From: Symsagittifera roscoffensis | Lineage: Eukaryota; Xenacoelomorpha; Acoela; Convolutidae | Direction: 5' to 3' | NCBI RefSeq assembly: GCF_963678635.1 | Contig: NW_026971536.1 | Span: 1-52,900, forward strand | Length of the DNA: 52,900 bases | Shown: one piece after another, positions 1-10,265 of the stretch | Numbering within the stretch: the stretch's first letter is position 1 | How the letters are laid out: every line of letters starts with the position of its first letter | Made by a program: the position numbers and the translations under genes | The notes under the pieces: model-generated | The model's database searches: none | The model's input: the letters and a program-made list of their open reading frames with translations, nothing else | Told to the model about the DNA's origin: nothing

Positions 1-130
1 GATGATGTTAGTAATTTAGCTAATATACGAATGATATTTTTAGTTTCAAGCAGTGGCCAAAGCAATTGAAGTGCTTTGATCATTTTTAGTTCTTCGGTGC
101 CGACTGCAAACTCATGAGGTGTGTTTTGAA

Positions 131-973
131 TTAAGTTATAAAGTTTGTGGTTATATTTAGTGTTATGTATAAATTCAAGGATTGGGATTTCGATGGGTTG
201 TAGGAATTCGTGCGGGATGAGGAAGAGTCGGGATTCTTTGTCCTGGAAAGCATTGATGATGGGGCAAAATATATACTTTTGGTGGACGGGATCGTAGTTA
301 CGGAGGATGCCGTGAAGGTTAGTATTTTTGATACAATAAATGAAATTAAGGAAAAACGGTGATGTGTATTTTGAGTTAATGAATTGAAATTGATGGTGGG
401 GTTGTCGTGAAGGTGCGTGTAGATGGAAGTGATTTTGAATAAAACGATAATATGTATAAGTATGTGTTTGTGTGTATGGGATTGAGTGCGTAACATAATA
501 TCGTGGGAGCAGTGCAGATCTCGTGCCTGCGGTGTAAGGAAGTGAAAGGTTAGTGTGAATAAATCAAATATATCTTGGAAGCTTTGATAGACTTGTGTAT
601 TAATGAGGGCTTCTGAAATGATGTGATCGTGTTTTTTATCAAAAATATTAAGTGTAAATATATATGGTGTTGAGATGAAAAATTTTTCTGTTAGTTGTGG
701 GTTAGCAAAGCGGTCATCATCTAAAAATAGGTCTTGGTTAGGTCGTATGATGTTGTGATCGTAATATTCAATAGTTAAGTCGTTAGCGCGGGGTGCGGTG
801 TATTCTTCTAATAATTTTTTGAATCCTACATATGTGAACTGTCGTAGTGTTAGTGCTGTTGTTAGTCTGTATAGCATATCTTTACATTGTTCGTTATCAG
901 TTGTGGTATTATATAGTGGTAAGTAAAGGGGGTTAGTATAGTGATAGTATGATGTCCAGTGAAGTGTTGGCAT
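131..973 (-). CDS. Unrecognised 280-codon ORF downstream of env
   Basis: This is a long ORF in the element's sense direction, beyond the envelope gene. The first 165 or so residues look globular (mixed hydrophobic and charged), while the last 100 are rich in Ser, Thr, Asn and Ile. I do not recognise a domain. The early part (CKDMLYRLTTAL, then an acidic FLDDD patch, then a Phe/Leu-rich helix) loosely recalls the layout of the gag N-terminal domain at 13.39-14.65 kb, but the likeness is faint. It could be an accessory gene of element A or the start of a second related element abutting its 3' side. Confidence 0.35.
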   Translation of the reverse strand: MPTLHWTSYYHYTNPLYLPLYNTTTDNEQCKDMLYRLTTALTLRQFTYVGFKKLLEEYTAPRANDLTIEYYDHNIIRPNQDLFLDDDRFANPQLTEKFFISTPYIFTLNIFDKKHDHIISEALINTQVYQSFQDIFDLFTLTFHFLTPQARDLHCSHDIMLRTQSHTHKHILIHIIVLFKITSIYTHLHDNPTINFNSLTQNTHHRFSLISFIVSKILTFTASSVTTIPSTKSIYFAPSSMLSRTKNPDSSSSRTNSYNPSKSQSLNLYITLNITTNFIT

Positions 974-1059
974 TAAGAGATATTCGTCAACAAATTTCGT
1001 GATGTCGTCATTATTGGTAGGTGTATTTAAGGTGTACTGAGGGAATGATGGTAGGTTAG

Positions 1060-1727
1060 TTTGTAGAAATTAGTTGGTATTTTTATGTTTTGAGTGATCA
1101 ATATATTCCTTAGCTGTGCCTGGTTTAGTGGTGAAGGGATGATTTGGGAATTTTGTTTTGAAAGTGCGATAAGCTCTATTAGTGCTAGTTGATGATTCTG
1201 TGGAGGTGGATGATTGTGTTAAAGATTGGGTGTATTCAGATAGTGGTGTTGGTGTTGGTTGGCCGGATGATGTTGTCATGGAGGATAGGTGATTTATGGT
1301 AAGGGTGTGTGGATCATTTGTTGTTGGAGTGTTATATAATTATCTAGTTCCGGGGAAATTTGTGGAATATCTGGGGACTTGTTAGCTGAACGGTTTGAAG
1401 AGGATGAACTATACGTTGGGGTAACTTGGGATGCATAAGAGGGAGTGGAAAGGGATGGTGGTGGTTGACTGGCGTTGATGGGTTGGAAAGGGGGTTGTGA
1501 AAAAGTAGAGGGGTTGGTTTGGGAGTAAATGGAAGGAGAGGGTCCGGAGTTGGCAAATTCGTCGGGAGCGAAAAACTGAAGCGTCTGAAATAGTGTCTGA
1601 ACTCGTGCTGGATGGTATGTTAATTACAAAATCAGGTGGGGGAAAAGCGAAAAGTGGTATAATGGGAACTGGGTTTTGGAGATTTGCTGGGTGAAATTTG
1701 AACGGTGGAGGGATCCAAGTTGTCGGC
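1060..1727 (-). pseudogene. Pro/Ser/Thr-rich coding remnant downstream of env
   Basis: All three minus frames here carry stretches rich in Pro, Ser, Thr and Gln. One runs from about 1727 (DEPTTWIPPPFKF) and shifts frame near 1570 into a Ser/Pro-rich stretch ending around 1280. Another covers 1070-1279 with Ser/Thr repeats. This fits a disordered protein segment broken by at least one frameshift rather than several small genes. It lies between the env C-terminus and the 131-973 ORF and could belong to the latter's N-terminal part. No family is recognised. Confidence 0.3.
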
Positions 1728-3011
1728 TCATCGTGTGTTAAAAAAATGATTAGTTTGAGATTGAAAGGTTGTGGTGTGGGGTTGTTCTATAATTTGTTCA
1801 TATGTACTATCTTTTTGTAAATGATTTGTCGTTATATGTTGGATAGGGCTGTGTATTGAATGTGGTCGAAAATTTGGATTATTTGCGATTGCTAAATTTC
1901 GAAAATTTCTGGGAACTAGGGATAAGGGATGATTTTGTGGTAGGGCTGGAGCTTGTGGTGCTGTAGGTGTTGTATCTACGTTATTGTGTTCTTCGTCATA
2001 TGTTTTTGGTCTTGTGGATAGTTTTGTATTATATTCTTTGATTTGTGCGTCTAGAAGTATTTTGTTTATGGATGATGAAAATATTCCAAAAAATCCTGCA
2101 AATAATATGCGTGCTACACTTGCTTGGCGGTTGACTTGTGTGTTGTGTATAGCGAATGTATTACAGATTCCTTTCAGTAGTGAGAAAAGAAATCCTATAA
2201 AGTTAAACATAGCGTATAAGATAGTCAATCGTTCTAAGATGTAGTAGGGCCATCCTAGAAAAGCGAGTATTTCGTTTTTTAGGGTTACATAACTGAAAAC
2301 ATTTATGGGTGAAATATCTTGTGGTCTGTATTTTTCGCCATTTAAAGATATATAATCTTTAATACCTTTGAAATATCCACTGTAATCTTGAATGTATATG
2401 TCTGCAAATCCTGCGGTTTCTGCAAGTTTTCTTAAATTCTGATCAATTGATTGTCTTTGTATAGTGTCCATTTTTGTGAGTAGTTCCTGGAAATGTTGTG
2501 TTCTAATATGGTGTTGTATAGCAGATTTAGAATAAATTCCAATGGATTGTAGATCTATATTGGGGTTTCGAGCAATGGCTCTAATGCTTTCTGGTGAAAA
2601 CTTTTTGAGTGGTTGCATTAATGTAGGATATGGTGTTAATAGGTAGTATTTATCTTCGTCTGGATTTAGTTGTACTACATTGCGGCTATTTTTTGATCCA
2701 CATGGGAATGCGGTATCCCAAAAATATGTTCTTCTTGAGGGTGTGTCGACAAAATGTACTTTGTTTTTATAGAATATGGGTATCCTTTTATAGCAACGTT
2801 TGTCTTCAAAAACGTATAATGGGGATATTTTTTTAGTGCAAGTATAAAACCATAAAATGTTTCCTTCGTAATCAAGAAAAATTGATCTGTTTCCTGATAT
2901 TAAATATTCTGCATAGGGTATTTTTAATACTGCTAATGCGAGTGATTGCAATATTTGTGTTCGTTCTAGTTCGCATAGTTGATGTAGTGTTTCTAATTCA
3001 GAAAGTGACAC
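1728..3011 (-). pseudogene. env: Env C-terminal part: ectodomain end, membrane anchor, cytoplasmic tail
   Basis: This is the third frame of the split envelope gene, 427 codons from a GTG that is not a true start. Cysteines fall at about residues 13, 58, 73 and 104, with NRSIFLDYEG at 41-50 and RCYKRIPIFY at 72-81. An amphipathic helical stretch (about 165-205) leads to strongly hydrophobic segments at about 248-285 and 300-313, then a polar tail of about 100 residues. The layout (ectodomain, long hydrophobic membrane-proximal region, tail) suits a viral fusion glycoprotein. My impression from family knowledge is a class III, gB-like protein of the kind found in chuviruses and some invertebrate retroelements; structure prediction would be needed to settle it. 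It overlaps the previous frame by 14 bp, consistent with a simple frameshift. Confidence 0.5.
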
Positions 3012-3684
3012 TTCTTGAAAAACTTATTGTGTAGTCCAATTTCATATCTAAATGAATGTCATAATGTATGTTTCCAAAGTATGCTGTGTTCATAAGTGAT
3101 AGTTCTTCTAATCGTGTACTTTTTCTGTCAATTGGTGTTAATTTTCCACCTGGTTGACTGGTAGATTTTTGAAAATTAACTGGGGTGTAGGGTTTTCCGT
3201 CGTATTTATATTTTGCTGTTGCGTGTGGATCTACTTTGATTTTTCCAGTGGTCATGTCAAAACCTTCTTCGTATTCGACAACTAAGTCGGAGTATTGTGT
3301 TTTGTAGAGTGGGTTTGCGTATTTACATGCAAATTCTGTTTCCTGGTAGATTTGAAAACGTGTTAATTTGTTTTCTATATTATTTAGATTTCTGAAATTA
3401 TAACTTCGATTGTGAAGTGTGTTTACTTGTTCATATGGGATGGATTCAATGAAGTATTTTTCATGAAATTTTATCATTCTAGCGTGTATTCTTGCTACTT
3501 GAAATGTTGTGCGTGTATCTTCGGGAAACCAAACAATTGTTGCTTGAGTTCTTGTTGTAGGATCACAATATCCTTGATCATTTTTGCAAGGTAATCGAAT
3601 TCCTTGATAGATCATTGTGTTATCTTCTAAATCTCGTGTGAGTTGTATTTTTTCGAGTTGTATTTTCCAATCAAAAAAAAACAT
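2998..3684 (-). pseudogene. env: Env middle part
   Basis: This is the second frame of the envelope gene, 228 codons. It begins exactly where the signal-peptide frame stops (TAATG overlap at 3684-3686, beside a run of A and T) and ends in the overlap with the C-terminal frame. It carries a Cys pair around LPCKNDQGYCDP, then a beta-rich stretch with many Tyr, Phe and Val. No transmembrane helix is predicted by eye, so it would be ectodomain. The ATG at 3684 looks fortuitous: the flanking frames read as one protein split by indels, about 860 codons in all, which is in the range of gB-like glycoproteins. Confidence 0.5.
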
Positions 3685-4319
3685 TATTTTTTGGTATCCT
3701 CTATTTTTTGTATCTGCTTTACAAATTGAGGGGTCGTTTTTTCCAAGTCATAAGTTAAACGTCCGTGTGCGCCATTGAATGGGTACTTGTCGTCTAATTT
3801 GATATGGCCTTGATAGCGTTCAAGTTCTGCTTGGTGTACAGAATCGCTAAAGACATGGAAGTGTACTATTTGTCTGTCTGAGTGCTTGTTATTTGTGAGA
3901 TTTAACCTGTGTAATTCGACTTTACAATCATCGGGATTGAGATGTAAAAGTCTTTCAATGTTACTTTGGTACAATGATTCGTGGTCAAGTTTGTTTTTAT
4001 TTCCGTTTGAAACTTGTGAGCAATGTACTTTCTTTTCGGAAAAGGTTGCTGTTAATTTATATCCGGTGACTGTTGTTGCTCGGGCTTTTGAGTATATTGT
4101 TGCTATTATGTTTGCAGTTTCTACAGCTTGTGGTTCTGTTTCGCATTGTAATACTTGATTTATTGCGTACTTTTGTAATGTTTTTTGTTCGTTTTCTTCA
4201 CAATCATAGTGTGTTACTAGTAAGTCTTGAGGTCCTGTGCGAGGAGATGGATTTGTGTTTTGTTCGGAAAGTATAAGATAAAAGATGTGTAGAAATATTA
4301 ATATCCTTAAAATATACAT
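3684..4319 (-). pseudogene. env: Env N-terminal part with signal peptide
   Basis: ATG at 4319 is followed by a textbook signal peptide: Arg at residue 5, then a hydrophobic core (ILIFLHIFYLIL, residues 7-18). After a short Pro-rich spacer come cysteines at about residues 40, 59, 100 and 132 in a mixed alpha/beta region, as in a secreted disulfide-bonded ectodomain. It is the first of three consecutive frames that together form the env-position gene. Expression would be expected from a spliced subgenomic RNA, as in other env-bearing gypsy elements, but no acceptor was pinned down. Confidence 0.55.
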
Positions 4320-4343
4320 GTGTAAGATAGTCCTGAATATGGG

Positions 4344-4850
4344 TTATAAAAATGTGATATATCCGATTGTAGTTTTTGTATATATGTCGTATTTATTTAT
4401 TACTTCTGTTGTAATAAATGGTGGTGGTAGTGTTTGAGCTGTAATGTTTGAAGGGCTTAGTGGATAAGGATGTTGAACGATATTATTGAGTTTAACTGTA
4501 ATTTCAAACTTTAGTTGAAGGCTGTTTTGATTTAATATTTGTACGTTATGTTCTCGGATATCTTCGTGGATATCTTGTCTGTATTGTAATCTGTTAAGCG
4601 CCCAACTGTGTAGTCGGTGGCTTTCGTTATGTTGTCCTAACAATGGAGGTGGTGCTACAAATGTATTCCAATCCCATCTGAGGGGTATATTTGTAGGTTG
4701 TTCACTATATCTAGTTTCAATATCGTGTGAGATATTTAAAGGGAAAATGAATGGTGAAATTTGACTTAGGGATGGTGTTGATGGAAGTGATAGTGTTTCT
4801 GGTAGAGATGAAAGTGTTGTCTCTGACGAAGTATCTATTGGGTTGTTGAC
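4344..4850 (-). pseudogene. Unrecognised ORF between integrase and env
   Basis: The frame is open for 168 codons after an in-frame TAA at 4851-4853; no Met lies near its start, so it is the tail of a longer, broken gene. The first part is Ser/Pro/Leu-rich. It is followed by a more structured stretch (LRWDWNTFV, then His/Arg/Asp-rich helical sequence) and a C-terminus rich in Ile, Thr and Pro. It ends 24 bp before the env signal-peptide ATG. It may be the C-terminal part of the Pro/Thr-rich protein at 4878-5428. Function unknown. Confidence 0.35.
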
Positions 4851-4877
4851 TTAGTTAGGTTCTCCTTGTGAGTAGGA

Positions 4878-5428
4878 TTATGTTACCCAATGGGGTAGAC
4901 GTTCGTTTGGGTTAGGTTGGTTAAAAGAGTTTTCACGTATTTGTGCTGAGGTTGGTGTTGATCCTGAATGTACTGAGTGAATGTTGGGAGTTAGCGTTGG
5001 TGTATCTGGGAGCGTTATACTAGAGTTTTCTGAAGTTGATGGAGTTGGAGATTGGGGTATGCTAAAGGTAATTCTAGGAGTTTGAAAATTTCTATTTCTT
5101 CTTGGATGAACGATCTGTCTATTTACTTCGATTGAGTTTTGATTTTGGCTAATGTGTCGGATTCGATTTAAGTCTTGTTGATGTGTAGGGTATAAATATA
5201 TGTTGGTTCGCTTAGTGATGCTTGTCTTTGAACTGGTTCTAGGGGTTCAGATAAGGGAGCGTGTCGTTCAAAAGTGTATGGGTTATCTTGAAATGAAATT
5301 CGTGTGGATGTTTGCGGGTTTTGGGTAGTTGTTGGTACCGTTGGGTTTTCTTGGGAAGTTGTCGGTGAAGACTGATTTGGGGGTGTTTGGTTAGCAATTT
5401 TGAAAGTGTGTTTGCAATATTGAATAAC
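4878..5428 (-). pseudogene. Pro/Thr/Ser-rich disordered coding remnant
   Basis: The minus strand encodes a Pro/Thr/Ser/Gln-rich segment that continues in frame from the 62-codon membrane ORF at 5429-5617 past its TAA, shifts frame once near 5190, and ends at TAA 4878-4880. Composition (TSQENPTVPTTTQNPQT) suggests a disordered or mucin-like tail. Together with its neighbours it may be one broken membrane protein with a long extracellular or cytoplasmic tail, placed between integrase and env. Confidence 0.35.
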
Positions 5429-5617
5429 TTAGTGAGAAGATTTATGTTTGTTATAATATTCTTGGACGAATAGAATCAAAAGAATTGTGGCTAATGCGAA
5501 TGTTACTATTGCCTTTTTTATACATTTACATATTGTCATAATTACGGATGTTACAAATGTGAGGAAGATTATGAATATGAGGAAAATATCTGTTCTACTA
5601 AAAATTGTTCGTATCAT
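5429..5617 (-). CDS. Small two-helix membrane ORF
   Basis: The 62 codons start at ATG 5617. Two hydrophobic segments (about residues 11-30 and 36-52) are separated by a short basic loop (KCIKK), predicting a hairpin membrane protein. The stop TAA is followed in the same frame by the Pro/Thr-rich region, so the stop may be a mutation in a longer protein. It overlaps the 86-codon hydrophobic ORF upstream by 20 bp in another frame. No family recognised. Confidence 0.4.
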   Translation of the reverse strand: MIRTIFSRTDIFLIFIIFLTFVTSVIMTICKCIKKAIVTFALATILLILFVQEYYNKHKSSH

Positions 5618-5858
5618 TTAAATTGGCTTTGAAATTATCGTACCTGTATATGTGGTCAATGAGTAGGGAACAATGGGAATATAGGGCGTATAGGGTGTAG
5701 AAAATCAAATTTATGTGAAAGAAAATTATTAGGATTACTATGAAAACTTCAAAAATGTCAGTACAAAGTATGATGAAAAATTTACAGATGAGAAAAAGTT
5801 TGAAGAAAAGGCTTAGGAGTAGATTTTTTATGAAGAGAACTGTAGAGAAAAGAAGCAT
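5598..5858 (-). CDS. Small hydrophobic membrane ORF
   Basis: The 86 codons start at ATG 5858. Nearly the first 60 residues are hydrophobic (Leu, Phe, Ile, Cys), enough for two membrane spans, followed by a polar C-terminus. It sits at the start of the post-integrase block and overlaps the next membrane ORF. Either it is the N-terminal part of one multi-span protein broken by a frameshift, or a separate small protein. Low-complexity hydrophobicity in T-rich DNA can arise by chance, which limits confidence. Confidence 0.35.
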   Translation of the reverse strand: MLLFSTVLFIKNLLLSLFFKLFLICKFFIILCTDIFEVFIVILIIFFHINLIFYTLYALYSHCSLLIDHIYRYDNFKANLNDTNNF

Positions 5859-6692
5859 TTGAGAAAATGATTTCTTCGTCGAATATTTTTTGAATTAATG
5901 TGTTATATTCAAGTGTGGTTGGATTATTTATTGGTTTTTTGACAAGTGGGTTGAGTTTCTTGAAAAATTGTTGAGGGCTTATTTTATGGTGCTCGGGAGG
6001 TCTTCTTGACTTTATTTTTATTTGGTGGGTAATCTGGGATATTTTTGAGAAAATTGTACTTTAGGCTAAATGATCATGGTTCATTTTTTCTTTAGGCTAA
6101 TTTGCCATTTTTGGTTGGGGGGTTTTGGAGGGTAATTTTGGGAAAATATTGTTGATCTTTGGATTATTAGATAGGGGAGGTTTGGAATATTATTGTGATA
6201 TTTATTTTAGTTGTCAAAATTTATCGAGTTGCTTATTTTTGACCTGGAGGTTGTAAAGTTATAGTTACAGATATACCTGGAGATTAATGTCTATCTGCTA
6301 AGAGGTTGATATTTAGAGATTCGAAAGTGGTAGGTTTCAGTGAATCTTATTGGTTGATTTTGAACTAGAATCTTTGTGTTTATTTCTGCATGTTATTTGG
6401 AAAATATGAAAGTTAAAATGTCTGATATGTAAATGAAGGTGAAAATGTGTGAAGAGGAAAAATGATTTCATTTTTGAAATTCTACTTTCTTTAATATTTT
6501 AGATTGTGGGATGAATGTTTTATAATTTTTACGTGGTTGGTTTCGAAGTCTTGATGATTCTCTATGTGTAGATTTTTCTTTCTGTTCTTGTGGCAAGATT
6601 TCTTCTATCATTTTTCTATTTTTTCATTCTTTTACTGCATTATTTGAATCTAATTTGTTTACGTCTTTGTGAATTCTGTCTTGTTGTTGAAT
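5859..6692. other. Integrase-to-env spacer with no recognisable gene
   Basis: This stretch of about 830 bp keeps the element's T/G-rich plus-strand composition but has no ORF of note in either direction. I see no clear promoter or splice motif. It may be a decayed coding segment or an untranslated spacer within element A. Confidence 0.4.
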
Positions 6693-7691
6693 TTATGTGT
6701 GTTGATTTTTATTAGTTTCGTTTAATAATGGCTCTATTTGTGTGTTATTTTGAATAAATTTTAAACCGGTGAAAGAGTATAGTTGAGTTAGTTCGCGTAA
6801 AGCGTATTCTTTCGGATGATAAGGTAATAGATTGTTTCTGTGTTGAACAATTTCTTTTTTTGTTTTGTCTATAAGTTTATATGTGACTTCAGTTGGTTTA
6901 TCAATTATTTGGTAGGGTTCTTTTCTAAGTGGTTGCAGTTTTTTAGAGATTCCTTTTTGTGTTTGAAAATTTGGTATTAAAACAAATGTTCCTATTTTTA
7001 AATCGGTGGCTGGCGTAAATCGTTGATTAATTTGGTGATTAATATTTTGTCGTTGTAACAATTTCTTTGTTACTTTTTGGTAGATTTCGTTATGCTTTTT
7101 ATCTCTGTTTAAAATCCATTCGGTGTGTGTACCGGAGGCTAATTTGAGAATTTGTGGGTGATGAAAATGATCTTCATCATGTGTATGTAATGGTAGGTTA
7201 TTACATATTGAATTTTTAGTCGGTTTGCAATGTCCTTGTGCATTTTTATGTGCATTTGCTGTGAACATTATTGGTTTTCTTGGTTTTTGGTTAAAAACCA
7301 TTTCAGATGGTGACATTCCTAAGGTTGTCGTTATTTGTGAATTGTATGCTAATGGGAATAATTTTACATCTGTTGACCATTCTGTGTATTTTGTATCATT
7401 TCCATTTATGATACATCTAAGGTGTTCTTGTAGAGAACGATTCATACCTTCGACTAATCCATTTGTCCAAGGTGCATGAGATGTACGTGGTTTATGTTTT
7501 ATGTTGTACATGTGACATAGTGTGATTATTTCATTATTAATGAATTCCGTACCGTTGTCTGTTACTAGAATTTCTGGTAATTCAAATTTTGCTATCCAGT
7601 GTTCGTAGAGTGTTGTGTAAGCGTAATAAGCATTACAATGTGGTACTGGGTTGAGTGCTACATAATGTTTAAATGCGTCAACAATGACCAT
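6693..7691 (-). pseudogene. pol: Integrase catalytic core and C-terminal domain (element A)
   Basis: DDE integrase joins cDNA ends to host DNA in the nucleus. The 332-codon open stretch holds TDNGTEF (Asp at residue 45) and NGLVEGMNR (Glu at residue 81), an exact D-X35-E spacing. The first catalytic Asp (SFDTK) lies just upstream in the same frame, beyond TGA 7728-7730 and a second stop, TAA, between there and 7691. The C-terminal half has the basic, beta-rich character of the Ty3 integrase tail (LKIGTFVLIPNF, LLPYHP). All three acidic residues are present, so the enzyme is broken only by the two nonsense codons. Confidence 0.85.
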
Positions 7692-7727
7692 AATGTATTA
7701 ATTTCCTTCTGAGGATGGGGAAATTGG

Positions 7728-7982
7728 TCATTTTGTGTCAAATGATATTCTGTGATTAAAGTATAGACTTTGTCCTTTAAAAACTTGTTCATGTGCTATT
7801 TGTTTCTGATTTGGGTAAGGTTTGTTTAGTTGACATATTATACAGTTATTGCATAATACTTTTATCCAAATTGGAGTGTTTGGAAAGTAAAAATTTTGTG
7901 TAAAAATTGAATATGTTTTTTCTGATCCGGAGTGTCCTTTTGTATTCTGTGTATGAGTGATATTGAATGCTAGTAATATCAT
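7728..7982 (-). pseudogene. pol: Integrase zinc-binding (HHCC) domain (element A)
   Basis: This is the N-terminal integrase domain, in the same frame as the core. It shows two histidines (HTQNTKGH), then CNNCIIC about 40 residues on, which is the HHCC zinc-binding pattern, and the first catalytic Asp near its end (SFDTK). It stops at TGA 7728-7730 immediately after that Asp. The frame is open upstream of the ATG, so this is an internal part of pol and not a separate gene. Confidence 0.8.
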
Positions 7983-8115
7983 ACTTAAGGGAAGACAGGG
8001 GACTTTAAAATCATCTAGTTGATATTCTAGAAGATCTGTGTTTTCGTTGATTGTTGTGTTTTTTATATTTGTGCCATGATTTGAGTTGTCGTATTACTGG
8101 GTCTAAATTTTGATA

Positions 8116-8616
8116 TCATTTTAAAATTTCGAGTGTGATTTTTTTTGGTGGTAGAAAAATATTGTCATTTTCTGTTTTTGATGAAGGGATTGTATCAAGT
8201 GGGTTGCGAAGGTTAAAAACTTGGTTGACAGTATATATTGTGTCTTTAACTTGTGGTCCTGATAAATTTATTTTATCAGTTAAGTTTTCTTTTTCAATTA
8301 GTGGAAAAAGATCTTTTTTATGATATTGTTGTTTGGTTTTCTTTTGTTTTGTATTATCTGTTATCCATTGTGAGTGTGGAATGGGTTTGAATGTTGATGT
8401 ACCTAATAAATCAACTTCGTAGTGATTGTTTTGACAATCTAGATAAAGTGGAAAATGTTGTAGATTATTTATTTGCGTTTGGTCAATATCAGTTTTTACT
8501 GCGTATTTGCATTCTAATCTGGGTAATGTTTCGTCTTTTGCGAGATAGAATTTAATGTTTTTTGGTATTTCAACTGTAGTTTTTCGTGTAAGAAGTTCTG
8601 GTGGTGTATTTCTACT
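8116..8616 (-). pseudogene. pol: Pol connector between RNase H and integrase (element A)
   Basis: The frame is open for 166 codons from just after TAA 8617-8619 to TGA 8116-8118. The residues before that TAA (RIVWTAGKNLALPDT) are the end of RNase H. What follows is a charged, Lys/Gln/Asp-rich linker, typical of the poorly conserved region between RNase H and the integrase zinc finger. A short stretch with further frame loss (7983-8115) separates it from the HHCC domain. It has no ATG, so it does not appear as a classical ORF. Confidence 0.55.
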
Positions 8617-8707
8617 TTAGGTATCTGGTAATGCAAGGTTTTTTCCTGCTGTCCAAACTATGCGTAAGTTTGGGAATTTCATTAGAATTAGTTGAAATCT
8701 ATATACT

Positions 8708-9817
8708 CTATGATTTGGATTTGACTTTTGTGTAAAAAGAAATATAATTGGTTTGTGATCTGTGAATGAAAACTGTTGGATGTTTTGATCCAGGGATTAG
8801 AAATTCATATTCTGTAAGTGTATAAATTATAGATGTACATTCTCTCATTAGTGTGGAGAGTCTTAATTCGGCTTGAGTAAAAAGTCGTGAACTTGCTGAT
8901 ATTAGATTCTTTTTGCTTGTTCCACTATGTGATTGTAAAAGTGCTGCACCGATGCCAAAATTTGAAGCATCGCACATAGCGTAAAATGGCTGGTTCGGAT
9001 CTGGAATTGTGTTTGATATTTGTTCCGTTAACAGTTTTTTGATTTCTTCAAATCGTGTTTGATGTTCAGTGGTCCATTCAAATTTATTTTGTTGTCTGAG
9101 GATATTATAAAAGGGTCTTAAGTATAGTTGAATTTTGTAAACGTATTTGCTTAAGAAATTTAACATTCCAAGGAATTCTTGGATTTTCTTTTTATTTGTT
9201 GGTGGTTGAAGTTCTTGAATTGCGTCATTGCGTGATTTTATTGGAGCAATAGTGTTTCGTTCAATGTTATGTCCTAAAAACTTTACTCGTGTTAGAAAGA
9301 AATGTGATTTATCTGGGGCTGCCTTCAGATTTTCGTTCTGAAGATTTTTATGATATTGCTCTAAAATTGTAAACTTTTCGTCTTTAGTTTGTGATTGCAT
9401 GAAGACATCGTGTAAATAAGTGATTGCGTTTTTCTTTAGTATTAGTGGTCTAAAAATTTTGCTCATGAAAGCTGAAAAAGCTGCTGGTCCTATGGATATG
9501 CCATAGAATAATCGATTAAATTCGTATTGTTGATTTCCAATAACGAATTGTGTTAGATGTCGTGACTGTTCGTCTAAAGGCATTTGGTTGTAAGCACTGT
9601 TCATGTCTGCGGTTGTGAAATATTTTCCGTTAATTTTTGTTAAAATTACTTGTATGGGTTCAATAGGCCAATTACATTTGGATTCATCAATTAGTGAATT
9701 GAGATATCTGGCGTCTAAAACTATCTTAAGTGATTCGCCTTTTGCTAAAATAATAACGGGGTTGATAAATGTGTTACCATTTGGTTGTTCTTTTTTTAGT
9801 TTTTGGTTGTTCTTTTT
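8708..9817 (-). pseudogene. pol: Reverse transcriptase palm and RNase H (element A), active-site mutated
   Basis: RT copies element RNA to cDNA inside the particle. The frame is open from about 9817 with no ATG needed. Motifs in order: VLDARYLNSL, FTTADMNSAYNQMPL (motif A Asp kept), RLFYGISIGPAAFSAF (motif B), YLHD in place of YxDD (motif C; first Asp changed to His, a single G-to-C change in GAC), LKAAPDKSHFF, then FLGHNI. RNase H follows (CDASNFGIGAALLQ, AELRLSTLMREC). A frameshift near 8765-8775 removes the later RNase H Asp-His motif from this frame. The YLHD change should abolish polymerase activity regardless of the other breaks. Confidence 0.85.
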
Positions 9818-10065
9818 GGTGATATAATTTCGTATTGTTCTAAAATATTTAATAATCTGTTGACTTTGTCATGTAAGTAAATTGGTACTTTGCTTGCTCT
9901 TTGTTTTTTGAAAACTGCGTCTGGTTTTAATGGAAGATGTAGGGATGAACTGACTTTTCCTAAGTCAAATCTTGATGTTGCGTAAACTGATGAATATTTT
10001 AATAGTTGTTGTGCTAGCTTGTCAAATTCACTTTGTGTTATCTGTGAGTGTTGAAAATTGAACAA
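9796..10065 (-). pseudogene. pol: Reverse transcriptase N-terminal (fingers) segment (element A)
   Basis: This 89-codon fragment carries the conserved start of Ty3-type RT: HLPLKPDAVFKKQRASKVP, then a helix (LNILEQYEIISP). It ends in a frameshift inside a CCAAAAAGAA run at about 9811-9818, after which the next frame continues into the palm. The two frames overlap, so an indel of one or two bases explains the break. Confidence 0.7.
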
Positions 10066-10079
10066 GTTAAAAATTTCTG

Positions 10080-10265
10080 TTAGTCTTTTGTATATTTTGT
10101 TATATCAAAAGTTGGTTTAAAATATGGAGTTTTTGTGGAATAGTCTGTATTTCTTTTTTCATTACTTATTATATTATTTATAGATAATTCTTCGTTGAGA
10201 ATTGTGGATTGGCAAAAGTCAAGTAATTGCAGTATATTATTAACACTGTATGCTCTTTCTTTCAC
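10080..10265 (-). pseudogene. pol: Protease-RT linker fragment (element A)
   Basis: This 61-codon fragment lies between protease and RT. It is helical and Asn/Ile-rich at first (NNILQLLDFCQ), then polar. It sits in a different frame from the RT fragment next to it. The 265 bp between it and the protease frame (10266-10530) has several stops in all minus frames and is likely more of the same linker, decayed. Confidence 0.35.
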
